Source of the DNA: Puniceicoccaceae bacterium
GTDB taxonomy: Bacteria; Verrucomicrobiota; Verrucomicrobiia; Opitutales; Coraliomargaritaceae
Reading direction: 5' to 3'
Assembly: GCA_022448605.1 (NCBI GenBank)
Contig: JAKVCM010000031.1
Coordinates: forward strand, 1-42,513
Length of the DNA stretch: 42,513 nt
Shown: piece by piece, positions 34,052 to 42,513 of the stretch
How the letters are laid out: each line of letters begins with the position of its first letter
Numbering within the stretch: position 1 is the stretch's first letter
Made by a program: the position numbers and the translations under genes
The notes under the pieces: generated by a model
What the model was told of the DNA's origin: nothing
The model's input: the letters and a program-made list of their open reading frames with translations, nothing else
Databases searched by the model: none

Positions 34052-34869
34052 ACCGCCAAGCAAAAGCTCAACTCGATGCTCAGATACGCCACCGAATCAA
34101 TGCGGGTCGAGTAGCCGTTCGTGATCAAGTGGCGTTCTTCGGACGCCAGTTTGGCGACGTTTGCTCAGAGTGGAAAGAGGACGATACTCGGGTGACTTTT
34201 GCCGACTTCGCGATTTCAGAAAAAATCTTTGCTGAATTGCGTCAGAACTTCCCACAGGATGATTACTGTAGCGAAGAGGCGAGTCCCTTGGACGAGATGC
34301 TGGCGTTGGAGGCGCGCTTCGCATGGGTCGTTGACCCGATTGATGGTACAAACAACTATGCTTTGGGTTGTTCTTTTTGCGCAATCTCGCTCGCGCTCTT
34401 ATTTGATGGATTACCAGTTTATGGATTTATTTACGACCACAGTACGAAGGATCTGTTGGAGGGGGGCGCTGGCTATGGTTTATATAGAAACCAGAAGAAA
34501 ATTGATCGTGATGCGACTGCAGCGGATGCGCAGACGATGGTCGGATTACACTTTCCGATGTCTTTTAATCAGATAGAAAACTTGGCGCCACTCATGTCGA
34601 AATATCGTGCTCGCTGTATCGGTAGTGGCGCACTGATGGCTGCTTATGCGGCTACGGGCTATTTGACTGGTGTCATAGACTACCGTGTAAAAGTCTGGGA
34701 CATCGCGGCGGCTTACGCATTGTGCGCATCGGTTGGCTTGAAGTGGGTATTCACTGAAACTTCACCCTTCCCATTGAAGCAATTTCATCCACAGATGGGT
34801 TTTTCGCCTTATCACGCAGGTACTGGGTCATTTATCGATTTGATGAGAAACCTTCAGATAGTTGCCTAG
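34048..34869 (+). CDS. Inositol monophosphatase-family sugar phosphatase
   Basis: 273 residues. Metal-site motifs are Glu76-Glu77 (CSEEASP), Asp96-Pro-Ile-Asp99-Gly-Thr (VVDPIDGTNNYALG), and Trp217-Asp218 (VKVWDIAAAY), the three signatures of Mg2+-dependent Li+-sensitive phosphatases. The substrate could be inositol 1-phosphate, histidinol phosphate, fructose bisphosphate or 3'-phosphoadenosine 5'-phosphate; the sequence does not discriminate. The ATG at 34048 overlaps the upstream 32-codon ORF by 4 nt. It is the last gene of the acyP-ABC operon and converges with the pyrophosphatase gene. Confidence 0.9.
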   Translation: MNRQAKAQLDAQIRHRINAGRVAVRDQVAFFGRQFGDVCSEWKEDDTRVTFADFAISEKIFAELRQNFPQDDYCSEEASPLDEMLALEARFAWVVDPIDGTNNYALGCSFCAISLALLFDGLPVYGFIYDHSTKDLLEGGAGYGLYRNQKKIDRDATAADAQTMVGLHFPMSFNQIENLAPLMSKYRARCIGSGALMAAYAATGYLTGVIDYRVKVWDIAAAYALCASVGLKWVFTETSPFPLKQFHPQMGFSPYHAGTGSFIDLMRNLQIVA

Positions 34870-34951
34870 TCAGCGGTAATGTAGCCTTCTAGTTGATACA
34901 GATGTGAGTAAGCTACCCGCAATGTAGACGCAAGCAAGGAAAGAAATATTC

Positions 34952-36619
34952 CTAGACCACCCCCATCGTTTTAAGAAGTGACGAGATGTAGGGGATCAAT
35001 TGCTTCTTGCGGCTGACGATACCGGATAGTTCGTAGATGTTGCTCTGCCCGCGTTGTGGGTAGTTAATTGAAGCCCTTAATTCATCATCAGCCGAGACGA
35101 CGAGCAAAGAATCATGCGAATTAATATCGGTGACGAGTAGAAAGCTAAAGAATAACTCCTCCTTTAGACGGTAGGCTTCAAGGGCTTTACCGAGCGCGTC
35201 TTCATTTTCCCAGAACTTGTCAAAACCTAGCTCTTCGATTTGCGATACGGAAAAGCGTAGTTCGCCCTCTTCGTAGATTTTACAATCTGAGCTTATGACT
35301 TCTGCAGGTTTGCTGTTAATGATGACCGATCCCGCAGTAAACATGATGTCTGCGAGCGCATCGGGTTCAATGCCAGCTATAGGCGAGAGCCAGTCTAGCA
35401 GTTCACCTTCGAGCGGCGTTGAAGTGGGGCTATTGAGCAGTAAAGTATCGGAGATGATACCAGCCATCATAATGCCAGCGATGTTTGCTTCGGGCGTCAG
35501 TTTATGAGTTTTAAAGAGATCAGCTACAATCGAGCAGGTCGAACCAACGGGCCGATTGATAAATAGAATCGGTTGCTCGGTTGGTATATTACCGAGTCGG
35601 TGGTGATCGAGAATCTCGGTAATTTGCACTTCACTGGCACCGTTGACGGCTTGACCGAGCTCGTTGTGGTCAACCAGTGCGATACGGGTGCGACTGGGGC
35701 GAAGAATGTCGCTCTTGGAGAAGACACCGATTAATTGTTTCTCGTCGTTGACGACGAGATAGAGAGGATCGTTGCTGTTAGCGATCCGGCGCTTGACCGA
35801 GGAAATGTGGTCTTCGGCGCTGAAGCAACTGACTTTGGGTTCGAACAGACCATCGATGTGAGTTGCTGTGCGGATGATCCACGAGGTTGTGGCCGAGTCG
35901 TATGGGCTTACGATGAGTGAAACATTGCTCTCGCTAGCTCGTTCGACCACTTCTGGATCCACTTCGAGTGCGCCTGTGATGACAAGCAGTCTGACACCGA
36001 GCTCAAGGCAGCGCTCTTGGATGTCTCTGCGATCGCCTACAACGATAATACTTCGATCAGAGAGGAGTCCGCTTTCCTTGTGGTGACCGCCAAATGAACG
36101 AATATCCATCGCCCCGATACGGACGAAGAGCTCTTCGATTTCGTTGATATTTTCCGCATGGAGCACTTTGGCATTGAGAGAGTCGATAATGGATTGCACG
36201 CAGGTTTTGACCCGACGCATGGCGCGTGACTCATTTGGCTTGGGAATGAAAAATTCGCCGAGTTGGAAGATCGAGACTATGCCTTCGATTTGTTCAGCGT
36301 CGTCGACCACTGGGAGGGCGCGAACATCGTATTGGTCGATCAATTCAAGCGCCCCTGCACAGGTGCTTTGCTTCGTTACGGTACGCACTTTACTCTGCAT
36401 GATATTACCCACGCGTGGGGTTACATCGCCGATGAAGCGGGGAAGGGGTGTCTTAAAGCGCTCTAGAATCGCATCGATACGGGCATTGGAGTTACCGCAA
36501 CGCGCCGCGATGTATTCAGTCTGCCCGATTGCATGCTTGTAAGCTTCGTAGGCCAGTGCGGAACAAATGGCGTCGGCATCGGGGTTTTTGTGGCCAAAAA
36601 TGTAGATAGGCTCTGACAT
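34952..36619 (-). CDS. ppaC: Family II (Mn-dependent) inorganic pyrophosphatase with CBS and DRTGG regulatory domains
   Basis: 555 residues, the length of regulated CBS-PPases rather than the 310-residue simple form. The DHH catalytic domain is split: N-terminal GHKNPDADAI with metal ligands His10, Asp14, Asp16; after the insert, ALVDHNE (Asp317, His318) and ILDHHRLG (Asp338-His339-His340), SDT at Asp391. The C-terminal DHHA2 lobe ends with the SRKKQ motif near 536-540, which binds pyrophosphate. Residues about 70-125 and 255-310 form the CBS pair, with the DRTGG-like domain between them (about 185-250, IIVVGDRRDIQERCLELGVRLLVITG). Such enzymes are inhibited by AMP/ADP and activated by diadenosine polyphosphates. 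Confidence 0.93.
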   Translation of the reverse strand: MSEPIYIFGHKNPDADAICSALAYEAYKHAIGQTEYIAARCGNSNARIDAILERFKTPLPRFIGDVTPRVGNIMQSKVRTVTKQSTCAGALELIDQYDVRALPVVDDAEQIEGIVSIFQLGEFFIPKPNESRAMRRVKTCVQSIIDSLNAKVLHAENINEIEELFVRIGAMDIRSFGGHHKESGLLSDRSIIVVGDRRDIQERCLELGVRLLVITGALEVDPEVVERASESNVSLIVSPYDSATTSWIIRTATHIDGLFEPKVSCFSAEDHISSVKRRIANSNDPLYLVVNDEKQLIGVFSKSDILRPSRTRIALVDHNELGQAVNGASEVQITEILDHHRLGNIPTEQPILFINRPVGSTCSIVADLFKTHKLTPEANIAGIMMAGIISDTLLLNSPTSTPLEGELLDWLSPIAGIEPDALADIMFTAGSVIINSKPAEVISSDCKIYEEGELRFSVSQIEELGFDKFWENEDALGKALEAYRLKEELFFSFLLVTDINSHDSLLVVSADDELRASINYPQRGQSNIYELSGIVSRKKQLIPYISSLLKTMGVV

Positions 36620-36639
36620 AATGAATACTTAGTTTCGTA

Positions 36640-36645
36640 ATTATA
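36640..36645 (-). promoter_or_regulatory. Possible -10 element for the pyrophosphatase gene
   Basis: A perfect TATAAT on the minus strand lies 20 nt before the pyrophosphatase ATG. No convincing -35 hexamer is found 17 nt further upstream (the sequence there is ATTTCA), so the promoter call is weak. Confidence 0.35.
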
Positions 36646-36814
36646 TCTATATTAAGTAATTCTGAAATTTCAATGATAAATAAAGAAAACTCCAAGCAAG
36701 TGAGAATTCTAATAGTTTTAGAGGAGATTCGTTTTGCTGGATTAACTAACTAGCCAAGCAAGAATAATTTATTTGATGTGATATACAGTACGAACGAATT
36801 AGAAAATGCTAGCG

Positions 36815-36851
36815 GGTAAAGAAAAAGCCAGCTTCATGCGAAGCTGGCTTT
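36815..36851 (-). terminator. Rho-independent terminator after the pseudopilin gene
   Basis: A perfect 12-bp stem, AAAGCCAGCTTC (36824-36835) with GAAGCTGGCTTT (36840-36851), and a 4-nt loop. On the minus strand it is followed by TTTTTCTTT when the closing A-T pairs are counted. It sits 23 nt after the stop codon of the pseudopilin gene. Confidence 0.92.
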
Positions 36852-36874
36852 CAACATGAAAAAATAAAGATGCT

Positions 36875-37588
36875 CTACAGGCTGAATTCCGGTGCTTTCA
36901 TTATGTTTGCTAGGTCGTGCACATCAGTAATGTTTACTGTCTGTTTGCCAGTCGTTGGGTCGACTAATTGACCATCTTCTTCGCCCAGTTCTTTGTAGAA
37001 GGATACGTGACCGTCTAAATAAGCGATGTGGCCACCTAAGCCCCAGGGTGATTCTTTACCCCATGTGCCTGCGGTTGTGAGTGCACGTGTCCAAAGAAGT
37101 GGTGTGGTCGATGTTGGTGCATTACCACTGACACCAACAGCGAAATCATATCCGACAGGAACAGCGGCCGTCCATTCTTCGGAAGTTTGGAAAGCGTTTT
37201 CGGCATCACGGTAACCAACGATTGCTGGAAGAAGTTGTGCATAAGCTGCGACTGCAGGGTCGGAATCTATGATCCAGATCGATGCATCAGCGAGGTCGCA
37301 CTGCTTTGCTAGGAATTGGGCAACGCCTGCGACACCCGATAAAGTGACGCCAGGGTCGGCAGTCATTTTTGCTTCTGTCAATGTGCGAACGCGGCCTCCA
37401 GAAGTTGTGTAGGCCGCATAGGACACTGCGATCGAGCGCATGTTAGAAGAAGACTTAGATTTATTCGCAACTTCCCGGACTTTACCAACAGCAGGTATGA
37501 GAATAGCGGCCAGAATGCCGATAATCGCGATGACAGTGAGTAGCTCAATCAGGGTGAAACCTGAGCGCGGGTTGGATGTAGTTTTCAT
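36875..37588 (-). CDS. Type II secretion/type IV pilin-like protein (pseudopilin)
   Basis: 237 residues. The N-terminus MKTTSNPRSG-FTLIELLTVIAIIG is a class III prepilin leader: cleavage is expected after Gly10, leaving Phe1 and the conserved Glu5 (Glu15 of the precursor). A hydrophobic N-terminal helix follows (IGILAAILIPAVGKV). The C-terminus has the GGHIAYLDGHVSFY motif (about 185-198), which is common in the expanded prepilin-like families of Verrucomicrobia, Planctomycetes and Lentisphaerae. Ribosome binding site AAGGT 8 nt before the ATG. It is a single-gene unit with its own promoter and terminator, divergent from the nuo operon. Its role (pilus subunit, secretion or other) is unknown. 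Confidence 0.9.
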   Translation of the reverse strand: MKTTSNPRSGFTLIELLTVIAIIGILAAILIPAVGKVREVANKSKSSSNMRSIAVSYAAYTTSGGRVRTLTEAKMTADPGVTLSGVAGVAQFLAKQCDLADASIWIIDSDPAVAAYAQLLPAIVGYRDAENAFQTSEEWTAAVPVGYDFAVGVSGNAPTSTTPLLWTRALTTAGTWGKESPWGLGGHIAYLDGHVSFYKELGEEDGQLVDPTTGKQTVNITDVHDLANIMKAPEFSL

Positions 37589-37622
37589 GTAATTTACCTT
37601 AGTTTTTGGGGATCGAGCTGTC

Positions 37623-37651
37623 TATATAACAAATCTATAAATAAAAATCAA
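37623..37651 (-). promoter_or_regulatory. Sigma-70-type promoter of the pseudopilin gene
   Basis: On the minus strand TTGATT (37651-37646), a 17-nt spacer, and TATATA (37628-37623), 35 nt upstream of the pseudopilin ATG. The spacing is optimal and both hexamers are close to consensus (TTGACA/TATAAT). The single-gene arrangement supports it. Confidence 0.65.
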
Positions 37652-37803
37652 CCTTAGGCATTTGTAATTTTAAGTCCAATCATTTTTTGCGAGATCTCGG
37701 ATTTCTTATTACGGATAAAATCAAATTGTAGCTTGCATGAAATAGGGGGCAAAGTAAGTTGCATTTGTTTTGAGGTTTAGTTGATTTTGACCCACAAATT
37801 AAT

Positions 37804-38364
37804 ATGCAAAATACGAACGTAGCTTACGACAGCAAGGTGGAGGGTGAAATCATTGTCACTCAAGCGGATGCTGTCATTAATTGGATTCGCAAGCACTCGG
37901 TCTGGCCGATGCCGATGGGTCTTGCTTGTTGCGCCATCGAGCTGATGGCAGCAGGTGCTTCGCGTTTTGATATTTCTCGTTTCGGGATGGAAGTGATGCG
38001 ATTCTCGCCCCGCCAGGCCGATTGCATGATCGTATCCGGTACTGTGACCTACAAAATGGCTGAGGTCATTCGTCGTATTTACGAGCAGATGGCGGAGCCC
38101 AAATGGGTCGTCGCCATGGGTGCTTGTGCTAGCACAGGTGGTATGTATCGCTCGTATGCTACTTTACAAGGTGTTGATCGTATTATCCCTGTCGATGTAT
38201 ATGTCAGTGGGTGCCCTCCACGTCCAGAGGCACTACTCGATGCGATGATTAAATTGCAGGACAAGATTGGCCGAGAGAGTTCGGTCAAAAACTTGACTGC
38301 CCGAAATACCAAGCCCGCAGAAGCGGACAACCTTGCCTTGGTTGGAGCTGGAAAGGATAGCTAA
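37804..38364 (+). CDS. nuoB: NADH-quinone oxidoreductase subunit B
   Basis: Subunit of Complex I that carries the terminal [4Fe-4S] cluster N2, which passes electrons to quinone. 186 residues. Ligands are visible: Cys42-Cys43 in [11 protein letters not shown], Cys108 in GACAS and Cys137 in [14 protein letters not shown]. Core motifs [30 protein letters not shown] and [11 protein letters not shown] are intact. It is the first visible gene of the operon; nuoA, normally just upstream, is absent, the neighbour being the divergent pseudopilin gene. No clear ribosome binding site precedes the ATG. It is followed by nuoC after 3 nt. Confidence 0.97.
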   Translation: MQNTNVAYDSKVEGEIIVTQADAVINWIRKHSVWPMPMGLACCAIELMAAGASRFDISRFGMEVMRFSPRQADCMIVSGTVTYKMAEVIRRIYEQMAEPKWVVAMGACASTGGMYRSYATLQGVDRIIPVDVYVSGCPPRPEALLDAMIKLQDKIGRESSVKNLTARNTKPAEADNLALVGAGKDS

Positions 38365-38367
38365 ATA

Positions 38368-38982
38368 ATGGCCGAGAGCGAGTTAGCTCAATTGAAAGAG
38401 CGTTTTGATTATTTGTCGGAGCGTCAAACTGCCGACCATTTGGCGGTGAACTGCCCCGCGAATAAACTCGTTGAGCTCTGCATTGCACTACGCGACGACT
38501 TTGGCTACGACCTCTTGGTCGATCTCACTGCGGTGGACTGGGACGCACAAAGTCCGCGTTTTACTGGTATGTATCACCTTCTGTCGACCACCAAGCATGA
38601 ATATTTACGCATTGCTGCGGATTGCTTGGACGACATCAAGCCAAGTCTGCCATCGCTCTGTGAGGTCTTCGCGGCGGCCAATTGGCATGAGCGCGAGACT
38701 TATGACCTGATAGGTATTCACTACGATGAGCATCCTGACCTGCGACGTATTTTGATGTGGGATGAGTATCCCTATCACCCGTTGCGTAAGGACTTCCCGC
38801 TGGCAGGAATTGAAGTGCCACTCCCGGCGGACGATGTGGCCGAAGCGACAGGCGCGGCCGTCTTGCCTGCGCCCATGATGGGTGGCCCTTTCGTCTCATC
38901 TGCCGATGGTCCCATGAGCCAAACGGAGCCAAGCGCACGGGACGAGAGTTGGACAGAGCAAGAGGAGAAACCAACGAACTAA
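38368..38982 (+). CDS. nuoC: NADH-quinone oxidoreductase subunit C
   Basis: Peripheral-arm Complex I subunit (30 kDa type). 204 residues. The core shows DLLVDLTAVDW (about 48-58), the ERETYDLIGIHYDEHPDLRRILMWDEYPYHPLRKDFPL signature (about 109-146), then an acidic, Pro/Ala-rich C-terminal tail of about 55 residues that is probably disordered. nuoC and nuoD are separate genes rather than fused. Start 3 nt after nuoB. Confidence 0.95.
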   Translation: MAESELAQLKERFDYLSERQTADHLAVNCPANKLVELCIALRDDFGYDLLVDLTAVDWDAQSPRFTGMYHLLSTTKHEYLRIAADCLDDIKPSLPSLCEVFAAANWHERETYDLIGIHYDEHPDLRRILMWDEYPYHPLRKDFPLAGIEVPLPADDVAEATGAAVLPAPMMGGPFVSSADGPMSQTEPSARDESWTEQEEKPTN

Positions 38983-38993
38983 TATTTTTAGAT

Positions 38994-40235
38994 ATGGCGA
39001 CGACCACAAAAGAAATTTCGATCGGTGATCTTGGTGCGCGCAGCGGTGAGCATGAAACCGAACTCCAAGGTGAGACCATGGCGCTCAACGTAGGGCCCTC
39101 GCACCCGACGACACATGGTGTGCTTCGCCTAAAGATGGAGCTCGATGGCGATGTCGTCAAAAGTTGTGACCCCGTGATCGGCTACCTCCACCGTGGAGAT
39201 GAAAAAATCGCCGAGAACATGACTTACAATCAATTCGTGCCTTATACGGATCGATTGGACTATTTGGCTCCGCTAGCTAATAATGTCGCCTATGCGATGG
39301 CTGTTGAAAAACTCGCCAATTTGGAAGTTCCTGAGCGTTGTGAAGCGATCCGTGTGCTATGCTGTGAATTGGCGCGGGTTTCCTCGCACCTACTTGGCGT
39401 GGGCGTTTACGGTATGGATGCGGGCGCATGGACAGTATTCATGTATACTTTCACCGAGCGTGAAAAACTCTACACGCTCTTTGAGGAACTGACTGGTGCG
39501 CGTTTCACTACAAGTTATACGCGCATCGGTGGTGTCGCGCGTGACATCCCAGACGGCTGGCTTGGCCGAGTGCTTGAGTTCTGTAAGGGCGTTCTGCCTG
39601 TGCTTGATCAAGTAGACAAACTGCTGACGCGTAACCGTATCTTTATGGATCGCACTGTCGGTATCGGTGCGATCTCGAAGGAGGACGCCATTGCTTACGG
39701 TTTGACTGGGCCTAATCTCCGAGCCAGTGGCATTGATCTTGATCTGCGTAAGGACAAGCCTTACCTTGGTTATGAGAAGTTCGATTTTGAAGTGCCCGTC
39801 GGCACGACTGGTGACTGTTACGATCGTTACCTTATGCGTGCTGAAGAGATTCGCCAGAGCGTGAGCATTATCCGTCAGTGTATCGACCAATTTCCAGAAG
39901 GCAGCTACTATGCTCAGGATGCAAAGAAAATTTTCGCTCCGCAAAAAGCCAAAGTGCTCACCAGTATGGAGGAGTTGATCCAAAACTTTATGATTGTGAC
40001 CGAGGGGCCACAGATTCCCGCTGGAGAGGTCTACTTCGAAGCGGAGAATCCCAAGGGTGCTTTAGGCTTCTTTATCGTTTCCAAGGGTGGTGGTGTTCCT
40101 TACCGCTTAAAAATACGAGGTCCGTCTTTCTGTAACTTGAGCATTCTCGATAAACTAATCCCTGGGCACTACTTGACTGACATTACTGTGATCCTTGGTT
40201 CGCTCGACTTTGTGATGGGAGAATGTGACAGGTAG
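38994..40235 (+). CDS. nuoD: NADH-quinone oxidoreductase subunit D
   Basis: The 49-kDa subunit that forms the quinone site with NuoB. I used the ATG at 38994 (413 residues). A second ATG at 39078 has a better ribosome binding site (AAGGTGAG) and begins MALNVGPSHPTTHG directly at the conserved core, so the true start is uncertain by 28 residues. Family motifs are GPSHPTTHGVLRLKMELDGD, CDPVIGYLHRGDEKIAENMTYNQ, RVLCCELARVSSHLLGVGVYGMDAG, RTVGIGAISKEDAIAYGLTGPNLRASG, RIGGVARDIPDGW, and C-terminal FVMGECDR. Confidence 0.96.
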   Translation: MATTTKEISIGDLGARSGEHETELQGETMALNVGPSHPTTHGVLRLKMELDGDVVKSCDPVIGYLHRGDEKIAENMTYNQFVPYTDRLDYLAPLANNVAYAMAVEKLANLEVPERCEAIRVLCCELARVSSHLLGVGVYGMDAGAWTVFMYTFTEREKLYTLFEELTGARFTTSYTRIGGVARDIPDGWLGRVLEFCKGVLPVLDQVDKLLTRNRIFMDRTVGIGAISKEDAIAYGLTGPNLRASGIDLDLRKDKPYLGYEKFDFEVPVGTTGDCYDRYLMRAEEIRQSVSIIRQCIDQFPEGSYYAQDAKKIFAPQKAKVLTSMEELIQNFMIVTEGPQIPAGEVYFEAENPKGALGFFIVSKGGGVPYRLKIRGPSFCNLSILDKLIPGHYLTDITVILGSLDFVMGECDR

Positions 40236-40270
40236 AAATGATCAACTTGCTGAAAATTTGAAACACTGAA

Positions 40271-40765
40271 ATGATTAGTTTAAAACCAGAAACAATTGAA
40301 AAAATCGACAAGCTCGTGCCTCGCTACCCTACCGTTCGAAGTGCCGCACTGCCGCTTTGTCATTTAGTGCAAGAAGATCTAGGCTACCTTTCAAGCGAGT
40401 CAGTTGAATGGATCGCAGAGCGCCTTGAACTTCAACCAATTAACATTCAAGAACTGGTTACTTTCTACCCCATGCTCCGGACCGAACCGACGGGCAAGTA
40501 TCATGTTCGCGTTTGCCGGACGCTACCATGCGCCCTCGCAGGGGCTTATCAAACCTGTAGAAGATTCGAAAAGGAGTTTGGCTGCAAGGTCGGCCACACC
40601 AGCGAAGACGGCAAAGTCACACTCGATTTTGTCGAGTGTCACGCCGACTGCGGCAAAGGCCCTGTCGTGATGGTGGGCGAAGACGAATACACTGATATCG
40701 ATCCCAAAAAAGCCGCCGAAATGGCTGCCAAAATGAAGAGTGGTGAGCTCTCCAATGGGCTTTAA
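40271..40765 (+). CDS. nuoE: NADH-quinone oxidoreductase subunit E
   Basis: The 24-kDa type subunit with the N1a [2Fe-2S] cluster. 164 residues. Thioredoxin-like ligands are Cys82 and Cys87 (VCRTLPCALAG, C-x4-C) and Cys123 and Cys127 (FVECHADCGKGPVVMV, C-x3-C). The N-terminal helical region includes LVQEDLGYLSSESVEWIAERL and TFYPML. Start 35 nt after nuoD. Confidence 0.96.
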   Translation: MISLKPETIEKIDKLVPRYPTVRSAALPLCHLVQEDLGYLSSESVEWIAERLELQPINIQELVTFYPMLRTEPTGKYHVRVCRTLPCALAGAYQTCRRFEKEFGCKVGHTSEDGKVTLDFVECHADCGKGPVVMVGEDEYTDIDPKKAAEMAAKMKSGELSNGL

Positions 40766-40800
40766 AAAGACTTACAATTATTAATTTCAAATTTCCCAAT

Positions 40801-42165
40801 ATGTCACATCAAGAAACCAGGCTAATTTTTAAACATATCGATGAGGATGCTTATACTAACGACATCGATTGCTATGTGAAAAACGGCGGTTACGATCAAC
40901 TCAAGAAGGCCGTTACTATGCAGCCAGAAGATATCTGCGCTGAGGTGCTCACCTCAGGTGTTCGTGGTCGAGGCGGTGCTGGTTTCCCGGCTGGAATGAA
41001 GTGGAAGTTTCTCGATCGTAAATCTGGCAAGCCGATTTACCTAATTTGTAATGCCGATGAGTCAGAACCTGGCACCTTTAAAGACAGACAGATCATTCAT
41101 CAAGATCCGCATCAGTTGATCGAGGGCATGATGTGCACTGCATTTGCCATTCAGGCCAAACTCGCCTTCATCTACATTCGCGGTGAGTTTTTTGAGGGAT
41201 ACAAAATCCTTGAGCGCGCGATCGAAGAAGCCCGTGAAAAGAATTTTCTAGGCGACAACATTCTTGGTACTGGCTACTCATGCGACATCATTGTACACCG
41301 CGGTGCCGGTGCTTACATTTGCGGCGAAGAAACCGGCCTGATCGAATCACTCGAAGGCTTTCGAGCGAATCCACGCATCAAGCCTCCTTACTTTCCGGCG
41401 GCACTCGGTGCCTATCAATGCCCTACGATTGTGAATAACGTGGAGACTCTTTGTGATGTGAAACATGTCATCGAAATGGGCGGTGAGGGCTTTGCCAAAA
41501 TTGGCACACCAGGCAACACAGGCACACGGATCTGGTGCGTATCTGGTCACGTGCAAAAGCCCGGTTATTATGAGTTTGCTTGTGCGGATATTACGCTTGG
41601 TCAACTCATCTATGATGTGTGCGGTGGGCTCAAACCTGGACGCAAGCTCAAGGCCGTCATACCTGGCGGCTCCTCGTCTAAGATCCTTCGTGCTGACGAA
41701 CGCTTTACTGGAAAACTTAAAGATGGCACCGAGTATGACTGGGGTATCGAAGATATTCCCATGGACTTTGACAGCCTAATGGCCGTTGGTTCGATGTCTG
41801 GATCGGGAGGGGTTATCGTGATGGATGATACCACTGACATGGTCGAGGCTCTAGCTAACATTAACTATTTTTACGCCCATGAAAGCTGTGGTCAGTGTAC
41901 TCCATGCCGCGAAGGTGTTCCCTGGATGCGCAAAGTTACTCAACGGATGGTCGACGGTGAAGCACGCGAAGAGGATGCGGATTTAATTAAATCCATCGCC
42001 GACCAAATCGCTGGTCGCACGATTTGTGCTTTTGGTGAGGCTGCCTCATGGCCTGTGCAAAGTTTCATCGCCAAGTTCAAAGACGAATTTGTCGAAAAGG
42101 CTCAAGAGCAAGCCGCTCGCCGCAAAGAGGGCAAAGATACTGCTGAAGAGACCTCACTTATTTGA
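40801..42165 (+). CDS. nuoF: NADH-quinone oxidoreductase subunit F
   Basis: The 51-kDa NADH-binding subunit with FMN and cluster N3. 454 residues. The FMN/NADH region is seen at RGRGGAGFPAGMKW (from residue 55) and in NADESEPGTFKDRQI; GAGAYICGEETGLIESLEG follows. The [4Fe-4S] ligands are Cys363, Cys366 and Cys369 (SCGQCTPCREG) with Cys409 (GRTICAFGEA). The C-terminus is short and charged. Start 35 nt after nuoE; nuoG begins 1 nt after the stop. Confidence 0.97.
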   Translation: MSHQETRLIFKHIDEDAYTNDIDCYVKNGGYDQLKKAVTMQPEDICAEVLTSGVRGRGGAGFPAGMKWKFLDRKSGKPIYLICNADESEPGTFKDRQIIHQDPHQLIEGMMCTAFAIQAKLAFIYIRGEFFEGYKILERAIEEAREKNFLGDNILGTGYSCDIIVHRGAGAYICGEETGLIESLEGFRANPRIKPPYFPAALGAYQCPTIVNNVETLCDVKHVIEMGGEGFAKIGTPGNTGTRIWCVSGHVQKPGYYEFACADITLGQLIYDVCGGLKPGRKLKAVIPGGSSSKILRADERFTGKLKDGTEYDWGIEDIPMDFDSLMAVGSMSGSGGVIVMDDTTDMVEALANINYFYAHESCGQCTPCREGVPWMRKVTQRMVDGEAREEDADLIKSIADQIAGRTICAFGEAASWPVQSFIAKFKDEFVEKAQEQAARRKEGKDTAEETSLI

Positions 42166-42166
42166 C

Positions 42167-42513
42167 ATGAAGATCGATAGCATAGTCGAAAACGTGACCA
42201 TCAACATTGATGGTCAGGATATCGAAGTTCCAAAAGGGACCAACATCATCGAAGCTGTGAAGATGGTTGGTAAGGGTAAAGAGGTGCCACATTATTGTTA
42301 CCACCCGAAGCTCACGATTGCGGGTAATTGCCGCATGTGCTTGGTAGAAATGGGCATGCCAATGCGCGACCGCGCCACTGGAGAGGCCGTATTAGAAGAG
42401 GATGGCACGCAAAAAATTGCTTGGATGCCTAAGCCTACGATCGGTTGTGCGACGAACGCGTCACCAGGCATGCATATTCGTACAGGGTCGGAGATGGTTA
42501 AGGAGTCGCGCAA
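42167..42513 (+). CDS. nuoG: NADH-quinone oxidoreductase subunit G, partial at the right edge
   Basis: The ATG at 42167 lies 1 nt after the nuoF stop. 115 complete codons are visible before the window ends. The N-terminal ferredoxin-like domain carries the N1b [2Fe-2S] ligands: Cys44, Cys55 and Cys58 (PHYCYHPKLTIAGNCRMCLVE) and Cys94 (PTIGCATNASPGM). The rest of the large subunit, including clusters N4 and N5, lies outside the window. The frame is continuous, so it looks intact. Confidence 0.95.
   Translation, partial: MKIDSIVENVTINIDGQDIEVPKGTNIIEAVKMVGKGKEVPHYCYHPKLTIAGNCRMCLVEMGMPMRDRATGEAVLEEDGTQKIAWMPKPTIGCATNASPGMHIRTGSEMVKESR

Noticed and set aside
34870..34951. Possible bidirectional terminator between the IMPase-family and pyrophosphatase genes
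   Set aside because: Only a 5-bp GTAGC/GCTAC match with a long spacer and no T-run was found.
38949..38993. nuoD start overlapping nuoC (TTG at 38949)
   Set aside because: The extension reads inside the nuoC tail, and in-frame ATG codons at 38994 and 39078 are better candidates.

Overview
The window looks like an ordinary chromosomal segment of a Gram-negative bacterium, most plausibly from the Verrucomicrobia (Opitutales/Puniceicoccaceae type). This is an inference from three things: the isolated pseudopilin with a Lys/Arg-rich leader, GFTLIELL motif and C-terminal LDGHV motif; the DUF3568-like lipoprotein; and the overall gene content. No 16S gene or database match supports it. GC is moderate. 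I see no tRNA, rRNA, CRISPR array, transposase, integrase or phage gene.

Layout. 1-4263: a partial ribB (minus) diverges from pilT and argH (plus), which converge on a two-gene metF-DUF971 operon (minus). 4438-12740: a front-half division/cell-wall (dcw) cluster on the plus strand, mraZ, rsmH, ftsL-like, ftsI, murE, murF and mraY. Four 10-bp-phased repeats precede mraZ, and two candidate small genes sit inside the cluster. The cluster stops after mraY, without murD, ftsW, murG, murC or ftsZ. 12749-18308: a minus-strand block with proA, a PfkB-family kinase, a small lipoprotein gene with an odd upstream reading frame, xseA and a TVP38-family membrane protein. 18473-22657: plus-strand LysM protein, Nudix hydrolase and a large AsmA-like protein. 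22731-30909: minus-strand rph, an elongation factor G gene outside any str operon, a TPR protein, a PP2C phosphatase, a DinG-like helicase and a COG2509-type flavoprotein.

30999-34869: a tight plus-strand operon of acylphosphatase, ABC ATPase, ABC permease, a TPR membrane protein and an inositol-monophosphatase-family enzyme. Two tiny ORFs (38 and 32 codons) fill its only sizeable gaps, and each overlaps the next gene by 4 nt. 34952-36619 (minus): a CBS/DRTGG-regulated family II pyrophosphatase. 36875-37588 (minus): a pseudopilin with a clear promoter and terminator. 37804-42513: a Complex I operon nuoB-C-D-E-F-G that begins without nuoA and runs off the right edge inside nuoG.

Most genes are housekeeping. 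The least explained items are the small ORFs threaded into the dcw and ABC operons, the mraZ repeat array, the in-frame TGA upstream of the lipoprotein gene and the unusual EF-G. I found no convincing new multi-gene system.
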